A DNA stretch of 42,384 nucleotides from an uncultured Alcaligenaceae bacterium (lineage in GTDB: Bacteria; Pseudomonadota; Gammaproteobacteria; Burkholderiales; Burkholderiaceae_B): assembly GCA_937952975.1 (NCBI GenBank), contig CALFXX010000033.1, positions 1 through 42,384 on the forward strand, written 5' to 3'. The notes below the pieces were generated by a model. The model made no database searches, was not told the origin of the DNA, and was given only the letters and a program-made list of their open reading frames with translations. The position numbers and the translations under genes are program-made. The stretch's first letter is position 1. Each line of letters opens with the position of its first letter. Shown in pieces: positions 23,959 to 31,872 of this stretch.

Positions 23959-25914
23959 TCAAGGTGCCGCGTTTTTTAGAATCTGCTGCAGCTCTTCCAT
24001 TGCACTGGGGTTATTAAGTGCTGAGAGGTCGCCTAGTTTTTCGTGCATAAAGATGTTGCGGATCAAGCGACGCATGACTTTTTGGCTTCGAGTCTTCGGT
24101 AAATCTTTCATGACGTAGACCTGGCTTGGACGAAAGGGCTTACCCATACGATCAGCGACATGATCTTTGATGAGCGCCTCAAGAGTTGCTGGCTGGCCAG
24201 TGTAATCAGGCGAAGCAATCACAAAAATCACCAGTTTTTGACCTTTGCTTGGGTCAGAGACACCGATCGCAGCCGCTTCGCTCACTTCTTTAAGCGCCAG
24301 CAAAATCTCTTCGACCTCGGCTGGGCCTAAACGTTTGCCGGCAATTTTTAGCGTGTCATCTGAGCGACCCAAAATATAAAAATAACCGTCGTCGTCATGC
24401 AAGGCGAGGTCACCATGAATCCACTGCCCAGCAATAGCGCGCCAGTACGAGTCCAAATAGCGTTCGTCATCCATCCAAAACGATTGAGTCATTCCCACAA
24501 ACGGCGCGCGGATGGACAATTCACCGATCACGTTTCGGACCGAGTCACCTGCAGCATCGACCACATCAGTCGCTACACCAGGGCTGGCCGTATTGAAGGA
24601 TGCTGGCGCTATGGGTTTGATAACAACGCTCGATAAAAGCGCGCAGCTCGCTTCAGTGCCACCTGTGACGTTAATAATTGGGCAGGTGCCGTGTCCAAAG
24701 TGTGTTTCAAACCATTTGAAATGAACCGGGTCAATGGGCTCACCGGCTGTGATTAATAATCTGATAGACGACAGCTTTGGTTGAAGTGCAATGTCTGCAT
24801 GACTGGCATAGCCACGAATCAACGTCGGTGAAGCGCCATAGACCGTCACGCCATAGCGCTCGATCAGTTTGCCCATGCGCGTCCAGTCTGGATAATCCGG
24901 TGCGCCGTCGTAGGTGACCAAAGTGGCGCCATTTAAAAGCGCCATGGTTGAAACAAGAGGGCCTGCAATCCACCCCATATCCGCGGGCCAGCATACGACG
25001 TCACCTTGACGCACATCAAAGTGCACCTTCGAATCGTGGGCCATTTTTAACGGAAAGCCCCCGTGCGTATGAACGGGCCCTTTGGGTTTGCCAGTTGTGC
25101 CAGAGGTGTAGATGACCATGAAGGGGTCGTCTGCAGACATTCGCGCCGAGGGGATGTGTTGCCCAGAGGTGTCGCTGGCCACTTGTGACCAGCCGATATC
25201 GCCCGCACGCAACGGTGGACCTTCGGGCGAATGTTTCCAGATGATTGTTTCAATCGTTGGCAACTGTTGACAGGCAGCCTCGATGATGGCCCTTGCGTCA
25301 ACAAATTGCCCACGACGGCTAAAGCCTGTTGAGGCCACCAGCATGCGCGCAGTACATGATGACAGGCGCGCAACAATGGCATCTACACCGAAGCCGCTAA
25401 AAAGTGGGACAACAATTGCGCCGAGATACGACAATCCAAGAAGAGTGACATTGGCCTCGATCCCATTTTCGATCAAGAGTCCGACACGATCACCCCGCTT
25501 GAGTCCCAAGGCGGTCATGCCTGCCGCAAAATTTTGAACACGTATCTTGAGTTCGGCAAAGGTGACGGTTTCGGGCGCTAATTGTTCACGTTCGGCAATC
25601 AAGGCCGGTAAGTGCGCCGTAGCCGGATGATCGGACCAGCGCAAAACGGTATCGACCCAATTGAGTTCGCCACCCGTAAACCAGCGTGGAAACTCTGCAC
25701 CCTTTGAGACGTCAATGTATTGTGTGTACTCTTTTGACCAGACAATACCGCAGAACGCGTTCACCTCTTTCCAGTATTGCGCAGGTTGCTCAATTGAAAA
25801 ACGGTAAAAGGCTTCGTAGTCAGTAAAGCCCAAGCGTTGCATCAGGCGCGCAATATTCGAATGAGTGAGGTCCTCTGCGCGAGGTTGCCAAGCCGCGAAT
25901 GCATTGTCAGTCAT
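23959..25914 (-). CDS. Acetyl-CoA-synthetase-like AMP-dependent acid-CoA ligase
   Basis: A 651-residue ligase with the N-terminal extension of the acetyl/acetoacetyl/propionyl-CoA synthetase branch (QYWKEVNAFCGIVWSKEY around 46-63). The adenylate loop YTSGTTGKPKG starts at Y269, GRSDDTLKIAGKRLGPAEVEE is the hinge region, and the catalytic lysine is K612 in TRSQKVMRR. Acetyl-CoA synthetases normally have Gly before that lysine (RSGK); here it is Gln. It probably activates a small carboxylic acid. It lies 15 bases downstream of an SDR gene and upstream of a second SDR, all behind livKHMGF, so the acid is plausibly what the transporter imports. Confidence 0.9.
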   Translation of the reverse strand: MTDNAFAAWQPRAEDLTHSNIARLMQRLGFTDYEAFYRFSIEQPAQYWKEVNAFCGIVWSKEYTQYIDVSKGAEFPRWFTGGELNWVDTVLRWSDHPATAHLPALIAEREQLAPETVTFAELKIRVQNFAAGMTALGLKRGDRVGLLIENGIEANVTLLGLSYLGAIVVPLFSGFGVDAIVARLSSCTARMLVASTGFSRRGQFVDARAIIEAACQQLPTIETIIWKHSPEGPPLRAGDIGWSQVASDTSGQHIPSARMSADDPFMVIYTSGTTGKPKGPVHTHGGFPLKMAHDSKVHFDVRQGDVVCWPADMGWIAGPLVSTMALLNGATLVTYDGAPDYPDWTRMGKLIERYGVTVYGASPTLIRGYASHADIALQPKLSSIRLLITAGEPIDPVHFKWFETHFGHGTCPIINVTGGTEASCALLSSVVIKPIAPASFNTASPGVATDVVDAAGDSVRNVIGELSIRAPFVGMTQSFWMDDERYLDSYWRAIAGQWIHGDLALHDDDGYFYILGRSDDTLKIAGKRLGPAEVEEILLALKEVSEAAAIGVSDPSKGQKLVIFVIASPDYTGQPATLEALIKDHVADRMGKPFRPSQVYVMKDLPKTRSQKVMRRLIRNIFMHEKLGDLSALNNPSAMEELQQILKNAAP

Positions 25915-25929
25915 ATTAGTTTGAATGCC

Positions 25930-26685
25930 TTAGTTGATTGTGAGCCCACCATCAACCGTCAGAATATGCCCCGTGGTTGATAGCGACTCATCAGAGGCTA
26001 AGTACAGCGCGGCATAGGCCACATCTTTTGGCGGCACAACCCCAAAGAGTTGCCCAGATAAAAACTTAGAGGTGACGCCGTCATCTTTCAAAAGGGTCAG
26101 AACGCGATCGGTGCCGGTTGCGCCCGGGGCGATTGCATTGATTCGAACCCCTTGAGCGGCATACTCAACGGCCATCGAGCGGGTGAGGGCACTGATTGCG
26201 CCTTTGGCTGCTGTGTAGGCATCTTTGCGATGGGTGCCAATGAGCGCCACCACTGACGTCATATTGATTACCGCGCCGCCGCCACTCGCGATAATGGCCG
26301 GAATACCATGCTGACAACCTAGCCACGTACCAAACAAATCGAGTTGTATTTTGCGCCAAAACTCTTCAGTTGCCCCCTCGGTCACTGAACCATCTTGTAC
26401 CGTTGAACCGCCTGCGTTGTTGTGAAGAATATTTAATTTTCCGAAGGTGTCAACGCAACGTTTGACTGCGTCTTCAACTTGGTCAGATTGAGTCACATCT
26501 GCTTGAATAAACAGACACTCGCCACCCTGGGCTTCGAGAAGCTTTACGGTTTCAGCGCCACCGGCGGGGTTTTTGTCGATGAAGGCAACTTTTGCGCCCT
26601 CTTGCGAAAACAGCAAGGCAGTTTCGCGACCGATGCCTGCGCCGGCTCCTGTGATGAGTGCTACCTTTCCAGCGAGTCGTCCCAT
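25930..26685 (-). CDS. SDR-family NAD-dependent dehydrogenase
   Basis: A 251-residue classical short-chain dehydrogenase with everything needed for catalysis: TGAGAGIG (12-19), NNAG (89-92), S144 in NMTSVV, and Y157-K161 in YTAAK. D37 at the end of the second beta-strand favours NAD(H) over NADP(H). The C-terminus VDGGLTIN is typical of FabG/3-hydroxyacyl or ring-diol dehydrogenases. It follows livF by 18 bases and precedes the CoA ligase by 15, so it belongs to the operon and probably oxidises an alcohol or hydroxyacyl intermediate of the imported compound. Confidence 0.9.
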   Translation of the reverse strand: MGRLAGKVALITGAGAGIGRETALLFSQEGAKVAFIDKNPAGGAETVKLLEAQGGECLFIQADVTQSDQVEDAVKRCVDTFGKLNILHNNAGGSTVQDGSVTEGATEEFWRKIQLDLFGTWLGCQHGIPAIIASGGGAVINMTSVVALIGTHRKDAYTAAKGAISALTRSMAVEYAAQGVRINAIAPGATGTDRVLTLLKDDGVTSKFLSGQLFGVVPPKDVAYAALYLASDESLSTTGHILTVDGGLTIN

Positions 26686-26703
26686 GATAGTCCCGTAAAA
26701 AAA

Positions 26704-27423
26704 TTAAATGCCTAAGTAGGCGCGTTGCACGTCTTGACTATTTGACAGGTCTTTTGCAAGCCCGTGCATTGTGATCTCACCGCGCTCGAGGATATAGGCG
26801 TAGTGTGAGATCTCAAGCGCGATTTCGGCGTTTTGTTCAACTAACAAAATATCGACACCGGCTTTTGCAATCGATTGAATAATCTCGGCAATCGTATCGA
26901 CAATGGCCGGGGCCAGGCCAATGGTTGGCTCGTCGAGCAGTAGTAGCTTGGGCTTAGCCATCAGAGCCCGTGCGACCGCCACCATTTGTTGTTGACCTCC
27001 GCTCAGACTACCTGCGCGTGCACTGAGTTTTTGACGTAAGGCCGGGAAGTATTCAAGCGCTTGCTCAAAGTCTTGCTTGATGGCGTGTTGATCAGAGCGT
27101 TGATAGGCACCCATCTGCAGATTTTCTTCGACAGTCATACTTTTAAAGAGGCGACGCCCTTCCGGGACGAGCACTAAGCCCTGCCTCACGAGCGCATCTG
27201 TCTCGGTGCCAAGAATTTCTTGTCCAAAGAGTTGTGCCCGACCACTGTGTGAAGGGAGTAAGCCTGTTAAGGCCTTCATTGTGGTCGATTTTCCGGAGCC
27301 ATTTGAACCAATAATGGTGGTGATGAGCCCCCGAGACACTGAAAAACTGATTCCTTTGACTGCCGGAACAATGCCGTAGTTCACCACGAGTTCATTGACT
27401 TCGAGCGCGCGTTCGCTTGTCAT
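26704..27423 (-). CDS. livF: Branched-chain amino acid/amide-type ABC transporter ATP-binding protein LivF
   Basis: A 239-residue HAAT-family ATPase. Walker A GSNGSGKST is at 39-47, signature SLSGGQQQM near 139-147, and Walker B LLLLDEP has D164/E165. VLVPEGRRLFKSMTVEENL is the LivF-type switch region. It overlaps livG by the ATGA junction (27420-27423), which implies translational coupling. Liv-like systems in Burkholderiales often move aromatic or other carboxylates rather than leucine, and the downstream CoA ligase favours that reading here. Confidence 0.93.
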   Translation of the reverse strand: MTSERALEVNELVVNYGIVPAVKGISFSVSRGLITTIIGSNGSGKSTTMKALTGLLPSHSGRAQLFGQEILGTETDALVRQGLVLVPEGRRLFKSMTVEENLQMGAYQRSDQHAIKQDFEQALEYFPALRQKLSARAGSLSGGQQQMVAVARALMAKPKLLLLDEPTIGLAPAIVDTIAEIIQSIAKAGVDILLVEQNAEIALEISHYAYILERGEITMHGLAKDLSNSQDVQRAYLGI

Positions 27424-28148
27424 GCTCGCTTACCTAAATAGGCTGAAATGACGGCTGGGTTCTGCTTGATCTCTTGAGGTGATCCCACAGCAAGAAAGAC
27501 ACCATGATCAAGCACCACGATACGATCGCAGATTTCCATGACCGCCTTCATATTGTGTTCTACCAGCAAAATAGAAGTTTTGAACTCATCGCGAATGCGT
27601 CTAAAGATCGCAAGCGCACCACCCACCTCGGTTTGATTTAAGCCTGTTAAGGGCTCATCGAGGCACAGCAATTTTGGACGCGTCGCGAAGGCGATCGCAA
27701 TGCTGACCATACGCTGTAAACCGTGAGGCAAGTTCCCTGCAATCTCGAGCAGATGATCTGTGAGATTGAGAATTGCGGCGGTTTCTTGAACGCGACGCTC
27801 ACGCTCACTTTTAGAGCGAATCATACTGAACGTTGCGATTAGTATATTGTCATAGACCGTCATATCAGACAGCAGGCTGTCATGTTGAAAAGTACGGACC
27901 AGTCCCTTGTGGCACACTTGAGCCGTGTTCAGATTTGAAATGTCTTCGCCCAAAAAAGTGACGCGCCCTTCAGACAGTGGATAAAATCCGCTGACGCAGT
28001 TGAACGTGGTGCTTTTGCCAGCACCGTTGGGGCCAATTAAGCCAAGAATTTCGCCATCTTTGACATCAAAGCTTAAATCAGAGACAGCAGTCAAGCCCCC
28101 GAAGCGGCGCGATAAATGATCGACTTTTAGTAAGGTCTGTGTTGGCAT
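27420..28148 (-). CDS. livG: Branched-chain amino acid/amide-type ABC transporter ATP-binding protein LivG
   Basis: A 242-residue HAAT-family ATPase paired with LivF. Walker A GPNGAGKST is at 39-47, Walker B LLCLDEP has D164/E165, and the switch histidine is H198 in LVEHNM. The ABC signature is degenerate: NLPHGLQRM (139-147) in place of the LSxGQQR form, so the second Gly remains but Gln becomes Leu. Other LivG proteins also vary here, so this does not imply loss of function. It lies 15 bases after livM. Confidence 0.92.
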   Translation of the reverse strand: MPTQTLLKVDHLSRRFGGLTAVSDLSFDVKDGEILGLIGPNGAGKSTTFNCVSGFYPLSEGRVTFLGEDISNLNTAQVCHKGLVRTFQHDSLLSDMTVYDNILIATFSMIRSKSERERRVQETAAILNLTDHLLEIAGNLPHGLQRMVSIAIAFATRPKLLCLDEPLTGLNQTEVGGALAIFRRIRDEFKTSILLVEHNMKAVMEICDRIVVLDHGVFLAVGSPQEIKQNPAVISAYLGKRA

Positions 28149-28163
28149 CGTGTTCCCTTACTT

Positions 28164-29105
28164 TTAGTGCCTTGATGCCGCAGCGGGTCTTGGCGCGAGT
28201 CCGAGGTATTTTCGGATAATGCCGACTAAGCCATCGGGCATGAGCAGCACCGCAATTACGATCGCGCTGCCATAGAAAATATGTTCGTAAGGTCCAAAGC
28301 CCATCGCCACTTGTGCCAACAGCGTCAACACAGAGGCGCCTAATATTGGTCCTGCGATATGCGATTCTCCGCCAACCTTGATGTACGCAAGTGTGTATAC
28401 CGCCAATAAAAAGCTGAAATCGCCCGGGCTAATGACATTGTTTGCGTGGGCGAGCAGAGCGCCGCCAATACCCGCGACAAATGAAGAGATTGCCAGGCAT
28501 AAGACCTTAGTCAGGTGAACATTGATACCCACTGTTTGCACCAAGGCATCGTTGTTACGAATCGCCACAAGAACTTTGCCAAAGTCTGATTGCTCAAGCT
28601 TGTACAGAGCGACCAAGAGCAAGAGCACGATCGCAACGACCAAACTGGGGTAGTAGTCGGTAAATAAGACAGGCGGGAAAATCCCGATCATGCCTGAGTT
28701 GCCGCCGATATATTCGATCTGCGTGTAGATCATTCGCAACACTTCTGTGAAGGCGAAACTAATCAACATGAAGTAGGGGCCTTTTGTGCGTAGCGTGATG
28801 TAACCGACCAGCAAGCTTAGTAAGGTTGCTGCCAGTGCAGCACCGAGTAATGCAACGGCAAAGGGTAAACCGAGCTTAGCGGTGCAAATTCCAGAGATAT
28901 AGGCCCCCAAACCCACAAAGCCGGCAATCGCAAAATTTAATTCGCCAATCAACTGTACAAAACGAAAACTTGCAGCCAGTAAGATATTGATCGCGACCCA
29001 AATCACCAGGCTAGCTGCAAACCCTGTGCCTGCGAAAAGGCTCGCGCCGAAGGCGATGAGTCCTAGCGCAAAGACACCCACTGCAGAATGTTTGGTGCTA
29101 ACCAT
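28164..29105 (-). CDS. livM: Branched-chain amino acid/amide-type ABC transporter permease LivM
   Basis: A 313-residue inner-membrane permease with about nine to ten hydrophobic segments. GELNFAIAGFVGLGAYISG near 53-71 is the conserved LivM block, and LRTKGPYFMLISFAFTEVLR matches the family's cytoplasmic loop. It overlaps the end of livH by eight bases. It forms the channel with LivH and is driven by LivG and LivF. The N-terminal extension seen in E. coli LivM is absent, as is normal in catabolic HAAT operons. Confidence 0.93.
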   Translation of the reverse strand: MVSTKHSAVGVFALGLIAFGASLFAGTGFAASLVIWVAINILLAASFRFVQLIGELNFAIAGFVGLGAYISGICTAKLGLPFAVALLGAALAATLLSLLVGYITLRTKGPYFMLISFAFTEVLRMIYTQIEYIGGNSGMIGIFPPVLFTDYYPSLVVAIVLLLLVALYKLEQSDFGKVLVAIRNNDALVQTVGINVHLTKVLCLAISSFVAGIGGALLAHANNVISPGDFSFLLAVYTLAYIKVGGESHIAGPILGASVLTLLAQVAMGFGPYEHIFYGSAIVIAVLLMPDGLVGIIRKYLGLAPRPAAASRH

Positions 29106-29973
29106 TTCCCATGATTCCCTTTGGGCGGACCAGTAACACCAGCATCGTGATCACAAACATCGCTAGCGTCGCAAGTGACGGATCAAAGTAATAGCCGCCA
29201 ACGCTTTCGATGATGGCGATTAAGATGCTGCCGATAATTGAACCTGGGATGCTCCCTAAGCCACCGATCACGATCGCGATAAATCCTTTAATCAGGAAAT
29301 CACTGCCGACGTTGGCACTAATCACGGTGACAGGTGCGAGCAGCGCCCCTGCAATTGCCGCTAAAAAAGTGGCAATTAAAAAACCGTAGAGCGCAATCTT
29401 TCGATAAGGGATCCCTTGCAACATCGCAGCCTCGTGGTCTTCGGCGACCGCACGCAAGGCCTTACCTAATTTAGTCGCGGCAATCAGCCAACACATCACG
29501 CTTGCCACACAAAGAGCAATGACTGTTAAGACCAGGCGTTGCGTGGTGATGGCACCACCTAAAATGCGCAGGTTGCCTTCGATAAGATCAGGAAGCTTGA
29601 TCGGTACGCCACCAAAGAATTCTAAAAACAGACCCTGTATCAAAAGCGAAAGGCCAACCGACAAGACAAACGAGCCCACCATGTCGCGCTGAAATTTTTT
29701 GAAGGCAAAGTGATATAAAAACCAACCACAGGCCATCGTGGCTAAGATTGAGATGCCGCCGGCAATCGCATAATTAAGTGCGAGCGGAATCGCCGAGCTA
29801 TTCATCCACGGTACCAAAATGGCGATCAACAGTAGGACCAAACCGAAAAATTCGCCATGTGCGAAGTTAACGACCTTCATGACGCCAAAGATCAAGGTCA
29901 GACCGAGCGAAAATAGGATATAAGCTGCACTGATCTGCAGACTATTCAAAAAGAGTTGCCCAAAAATTTCCAA
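29098..29973 (-). CDS. livH: Branched-chain amino acid/amide-type ABC transporter permease LivH (TTG start)
   Basis: A 291-residue permease with about eight membrane segments. SLGLTLIFGVMKVVNFAHGE (about 22-41) is the LivH hallmark, and the C-terminal KGFIAIVIGGLGSIPGSI is also typical. The start codon is TTG with AGGA nine bases upstream. The gene begins 78 bases after livK, and a strong hairpin lies in that gap, which probably lets the binding protein be made in excess over the membrane subunits. Confidence 0.92.
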   Translation of the reverse strand: MEIFGQLFLNSLQISAAYILFSLGLTLIFGVMKVVNFAHGEFFGLVLLLIAILVPWMNSSAIPLALNYAIAGGISILATMACGWFLYHFAFKKFQRDMVGSFVLSVGLSLLIQGLFLEFFGGVPIKLPDLIEGNLRILGGAITTQRLVLTVIALCVASVMCWLIAATKLGKALRAVAEDHEAAMLQGIPYRKIALYGFLIATFLAAIAGALLAPVTVISANVGSDFLIKGFIAIVIGGLGSIPGSIIGSILIAIIESVGGYYFDPSLATLAMFVITMLVLLVRPKGIMGNG

Positions 29974-30014
29974 GGCGATGTGTCCTAAAGGCTTGAGCGA
30001 AAAACTGCTCGACA

Positions 30015-30042
30015 GAGGGCGCGTCGCAAACTGACGGCCCTC
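30015..30042 (-). terminator. Hairpin between livK and livH, probable partial terminator or RNA-stabilising element
   Basis: GAGGGC (30015-30020) plus CGTC (30022-30025) pair with GACG (30033-30036) plus GCCCTC (30037-30042), giving 10 pairs with one bulged base and a 7-base loop. On the minus strand it lies 9 bases after the livK stop and is followed nine bases later by a short T5 run. The spacing is too long for an efficient intrinsic terminator, so attenuation or 3'-end protection of livK mRNA is more likely. Confidence 0.5.
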
Positions 30043-30051
30043 GTCCTCTAT

Positions 30052-31251
30052 TTACTTGCCAGCCGCTAAGCGCGTTTTGAGCTCTTCAGGGGTGATGCGA
30101 GTGAGCTCAACCATCTTGCCGTCTTGCACTTGCGTGATCATCACGGGCACTTGGAGCTGCTGTGGCGAGTCGTAGACCGCTTTGCCGCCAAATACAGTTT
30201 TACCGTACGAAGTTTCAAAGATTAGGGTTGGCAGCACCGCCGCAATCTTTTTAGGATCGAGGCTGTTTGAGGCTTCCATCGCGGCTTTGAGCGCGTACAC
30301 CGAGTCATAGCTTGATACCTGAAGCGGGTTAAGTGGCTCTTTATACTGAGCCAGCATGCCTTGATTCAGAATCTGTTGAACAGGCGTTGAAAGTGAGCTC
30401 GAGTAGTCGCCGGCATAACCCATGTAGGTGCCGTTTGCAGCGGCACCGCCGATTTGTGCGAGTTGCGTTGCACTCGTCCCTACAGGAAGCACTTTGACGC
30501 CGTTCCAACCTAAGACACCAAGCTCTTTAAGCACGATGCCTGCATCAGCCGGTGGGGCGACGCCCAGATCGATGATGTCAGGTTTCTGTTCGGTCAGTTT
30601 CGCTGCGATCGGTTGAAACTGAGTCGTTCCGCGCTCGTACCAGTTTGATGACAAGACCTTGACGCCCAACGCAGCCCACGCTTTCTGTGCGACGGTTTCA
30701 ACTTCTTTGCCAGAGGCATCATTTGCGTTCAGGATGGCAACCGTTTTAGCTTTTGGGTTTTGTGCCAGAACGTAGCTGTAGAGCGGGTCAAGAATTTCGA
30801 AAGGTGTATTCGATTGTGTAAAGGTCAACGGAAACTGTGGGCCTTTGACACTCTTGCCCCAAGCCGAAATAAAAATCAGGGTGCCGCTACGCTCAGAAAG
30901 TGATTGCAATGCCTGAATCGGTGCGGTCCCAATACCGCCGACAATATATTTAATCTTGTCTCGATTAATTAGATTTTGTGCAACTTTTGTGCCCTCGGCT
31001 GCGTTGTATTTGTTGTCATAGGCAACAATTTCGTATTTGTATTTTTTTCCTGCAACCGTGACGCCGCCCTCAAGATTAATCTTGTCAGCGGCTTGCTTCG
31101 CAGCCCACTCCATGCCAAGTCCCCACACGGCTGCAGCGCCGGACATTGGGGCAGAAATGCCGAGCTTGATCGTGTCTTGAGCGTGTACGCTAGCCGCTGA
31201 TGTCAGCGCAGATAGCGCAAGTGCAGCGTAAATCTTTTTAAGATTTGTCAT
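30052..31251 (-). CDS. livK: Branched-chain amino acid/amide-type ABC transporter substrate-binding protein
   Basis: A 399-residue periplasmic binding protein of the Leu/Ile/Val-binding (Peripla_BP_6) fold. The signal peptide of about 24 residues (MTNLKKIYAALALSALTSA, cleaved after VHA) is followed by DTIKLGISAPMSGAAA, the standard mature start. The ATG is preceded by CGGAG at seven bases. ADKINLEGGV and the Tyr/Asp-rich strand VAYDNKYN are family features. As first gene of the operon livK-H-M-G-F-SDR-ligase-SDR, it sets substrate choice. The linked CoA ligase suggests a carboxylic acid rather than an amino acid. Confidence 0.92.
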   Translation of the reverse strand: MTNLKKIYAALALSALTSAASVHAQDTIKLGISAPMSGAAAVWGLGMEWAAKQAADKINLEGGVTVAGKKYKYEIVAYDNKYNAAEGTKVAQNLINRDKIKYIVGGIGTAPIQALQSLSERSGTLIFISAWGKSVKGPQFPLTFTQSNTPFEILDPLYSYVLAQNPKAKTVAILNANDASGKEVETVAQKAWAALGVKVLSSNWYERGTTQFQPIAAKLTEQKPDIIDLGVAPPADAGIVLKELGVLGWNGVKVLPVGTSATQLAQIGGAAANGTYMGYAGDYSSSLSTPVQQILNQGMLAQYKEPLNPLQVSSYDSVYALKAAMEASNSLDPKKIAAVLPTLIFETSYGKTVFGGKAVYDSPQQLQVPVMITQVQDGKMVELTRITPEELKTRLAAGK

Positions 31252-31281
31252 GCTTGTCTCCGGGATATTTTATTTTTTGAG

Positions 31282-31300
31282 GGTCAGTTCATGAGTGACC
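31282..31300. promoter_or_regulatory. Imperfect palindrome upstream of livK
   Basis: GGTCA (31282-31286) and TGACC (31296-31300) are perfect 5-bp arms around a 9-base centre, 31 bases upstream of the livK start codon. The size and position suit a repressor operator or the 5' leader. No regulator gene is adjacent and no clear -35/-10 pair can be shown, so support is weak. Confidence 0.25.
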
Positions 31301-31343
31301 AGGCCCTTGTTGCAATGACTTTACCATACAGTCAGGCTGCTTT

Positions 31344-31386
31344 AAAAAGAAAAAATCCCGAAGCCTTTGACTGAAAAGCTTCGGGA
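31344..31386 (-). terminator. Rho-independent terminator of the DUF1330 gene
   Basis: On the minus strand TCCCGAAGC and GCTTCGGGA (arms at 31378-31386 and 31356-31364) form a perfect 9-bp stem, followed directly by TTTTTTCTTTTT. It lies 78 bases downstream of the DUF1330 stop and separates that transcript from livK. This is the only textbook intrinsic terminator I find in the window. Confidence 0.85.
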
Positions 31387-31464
31387 ATATTCATGTTGCG
31401 ACTCGGGGCGTTTAAACGGAAGCACAGCCCGCTAAATGCCTGCGCGAGTAGGGTGAATGATGAG

Positions 31465-31758
31465 TTACACGCCTTCGACAATTCTGATGTCGCGCTCAGC
31501 CGCATCGGGGCCTAACGCTTTGATCGCTTCTTGATAGCCAGGGCTGTTGTAGGCAGCTTGTGCGGCTTCGACGCTTTCGAACTCAATCAGCACAGTACGT
31601 TGCTTGACACCTTGTTCTTTCGTGACGGCCGCTTCGCCACGAGCCAAAAATTTTCCGCCCGCTGCGGTGAGTGAAGGGCCCGCCAGCTTTGCGTAGGCAG
31701 CGAGAGCATCTGGGTTTGAGATTGAGCGATAAGCGCTGATCCAATAGGCTTTAGGCAT
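31465..31758 (-). CDS. DUF1330 domain-containing protein
   Basis: A 97-residue cytoplasmic protein with the ferredoxin-like dimeric alpha/beta-barrel fold of DUF1330. It begins MPKAYWISAYRSISNPDAL, and it carries the conserved VLIEFESVEAAQAAYNSPGYQ region (about 56-76). The full domain length is present. The role of DUF1330 is undefined; the fold is shared with small monooxygenases and stress-response barrels. It is a single-gene transcript with its own terminator. Confidence 0.88.
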   Translation of the reverse strand: MPKAYWISAYRSISNPDALAAYAKLAGPSLTAAGGKFLARGEAAVTKEQGVKQRTVLIEFESVEAAQAAYNSPGYQEAIKALGPDAAERDIRIVEGV

Positions 31759-31872
31759 GACGATTTCTCCGATTGTGTTTGTGTGTCGCTATATTAGCAA
31801 GGGTGCGGTCTTTCGTATGCAATGTTGCGCCGCCGCATAGTGGCGTGATGGCAAAGAGGGTATGATTTTTGT

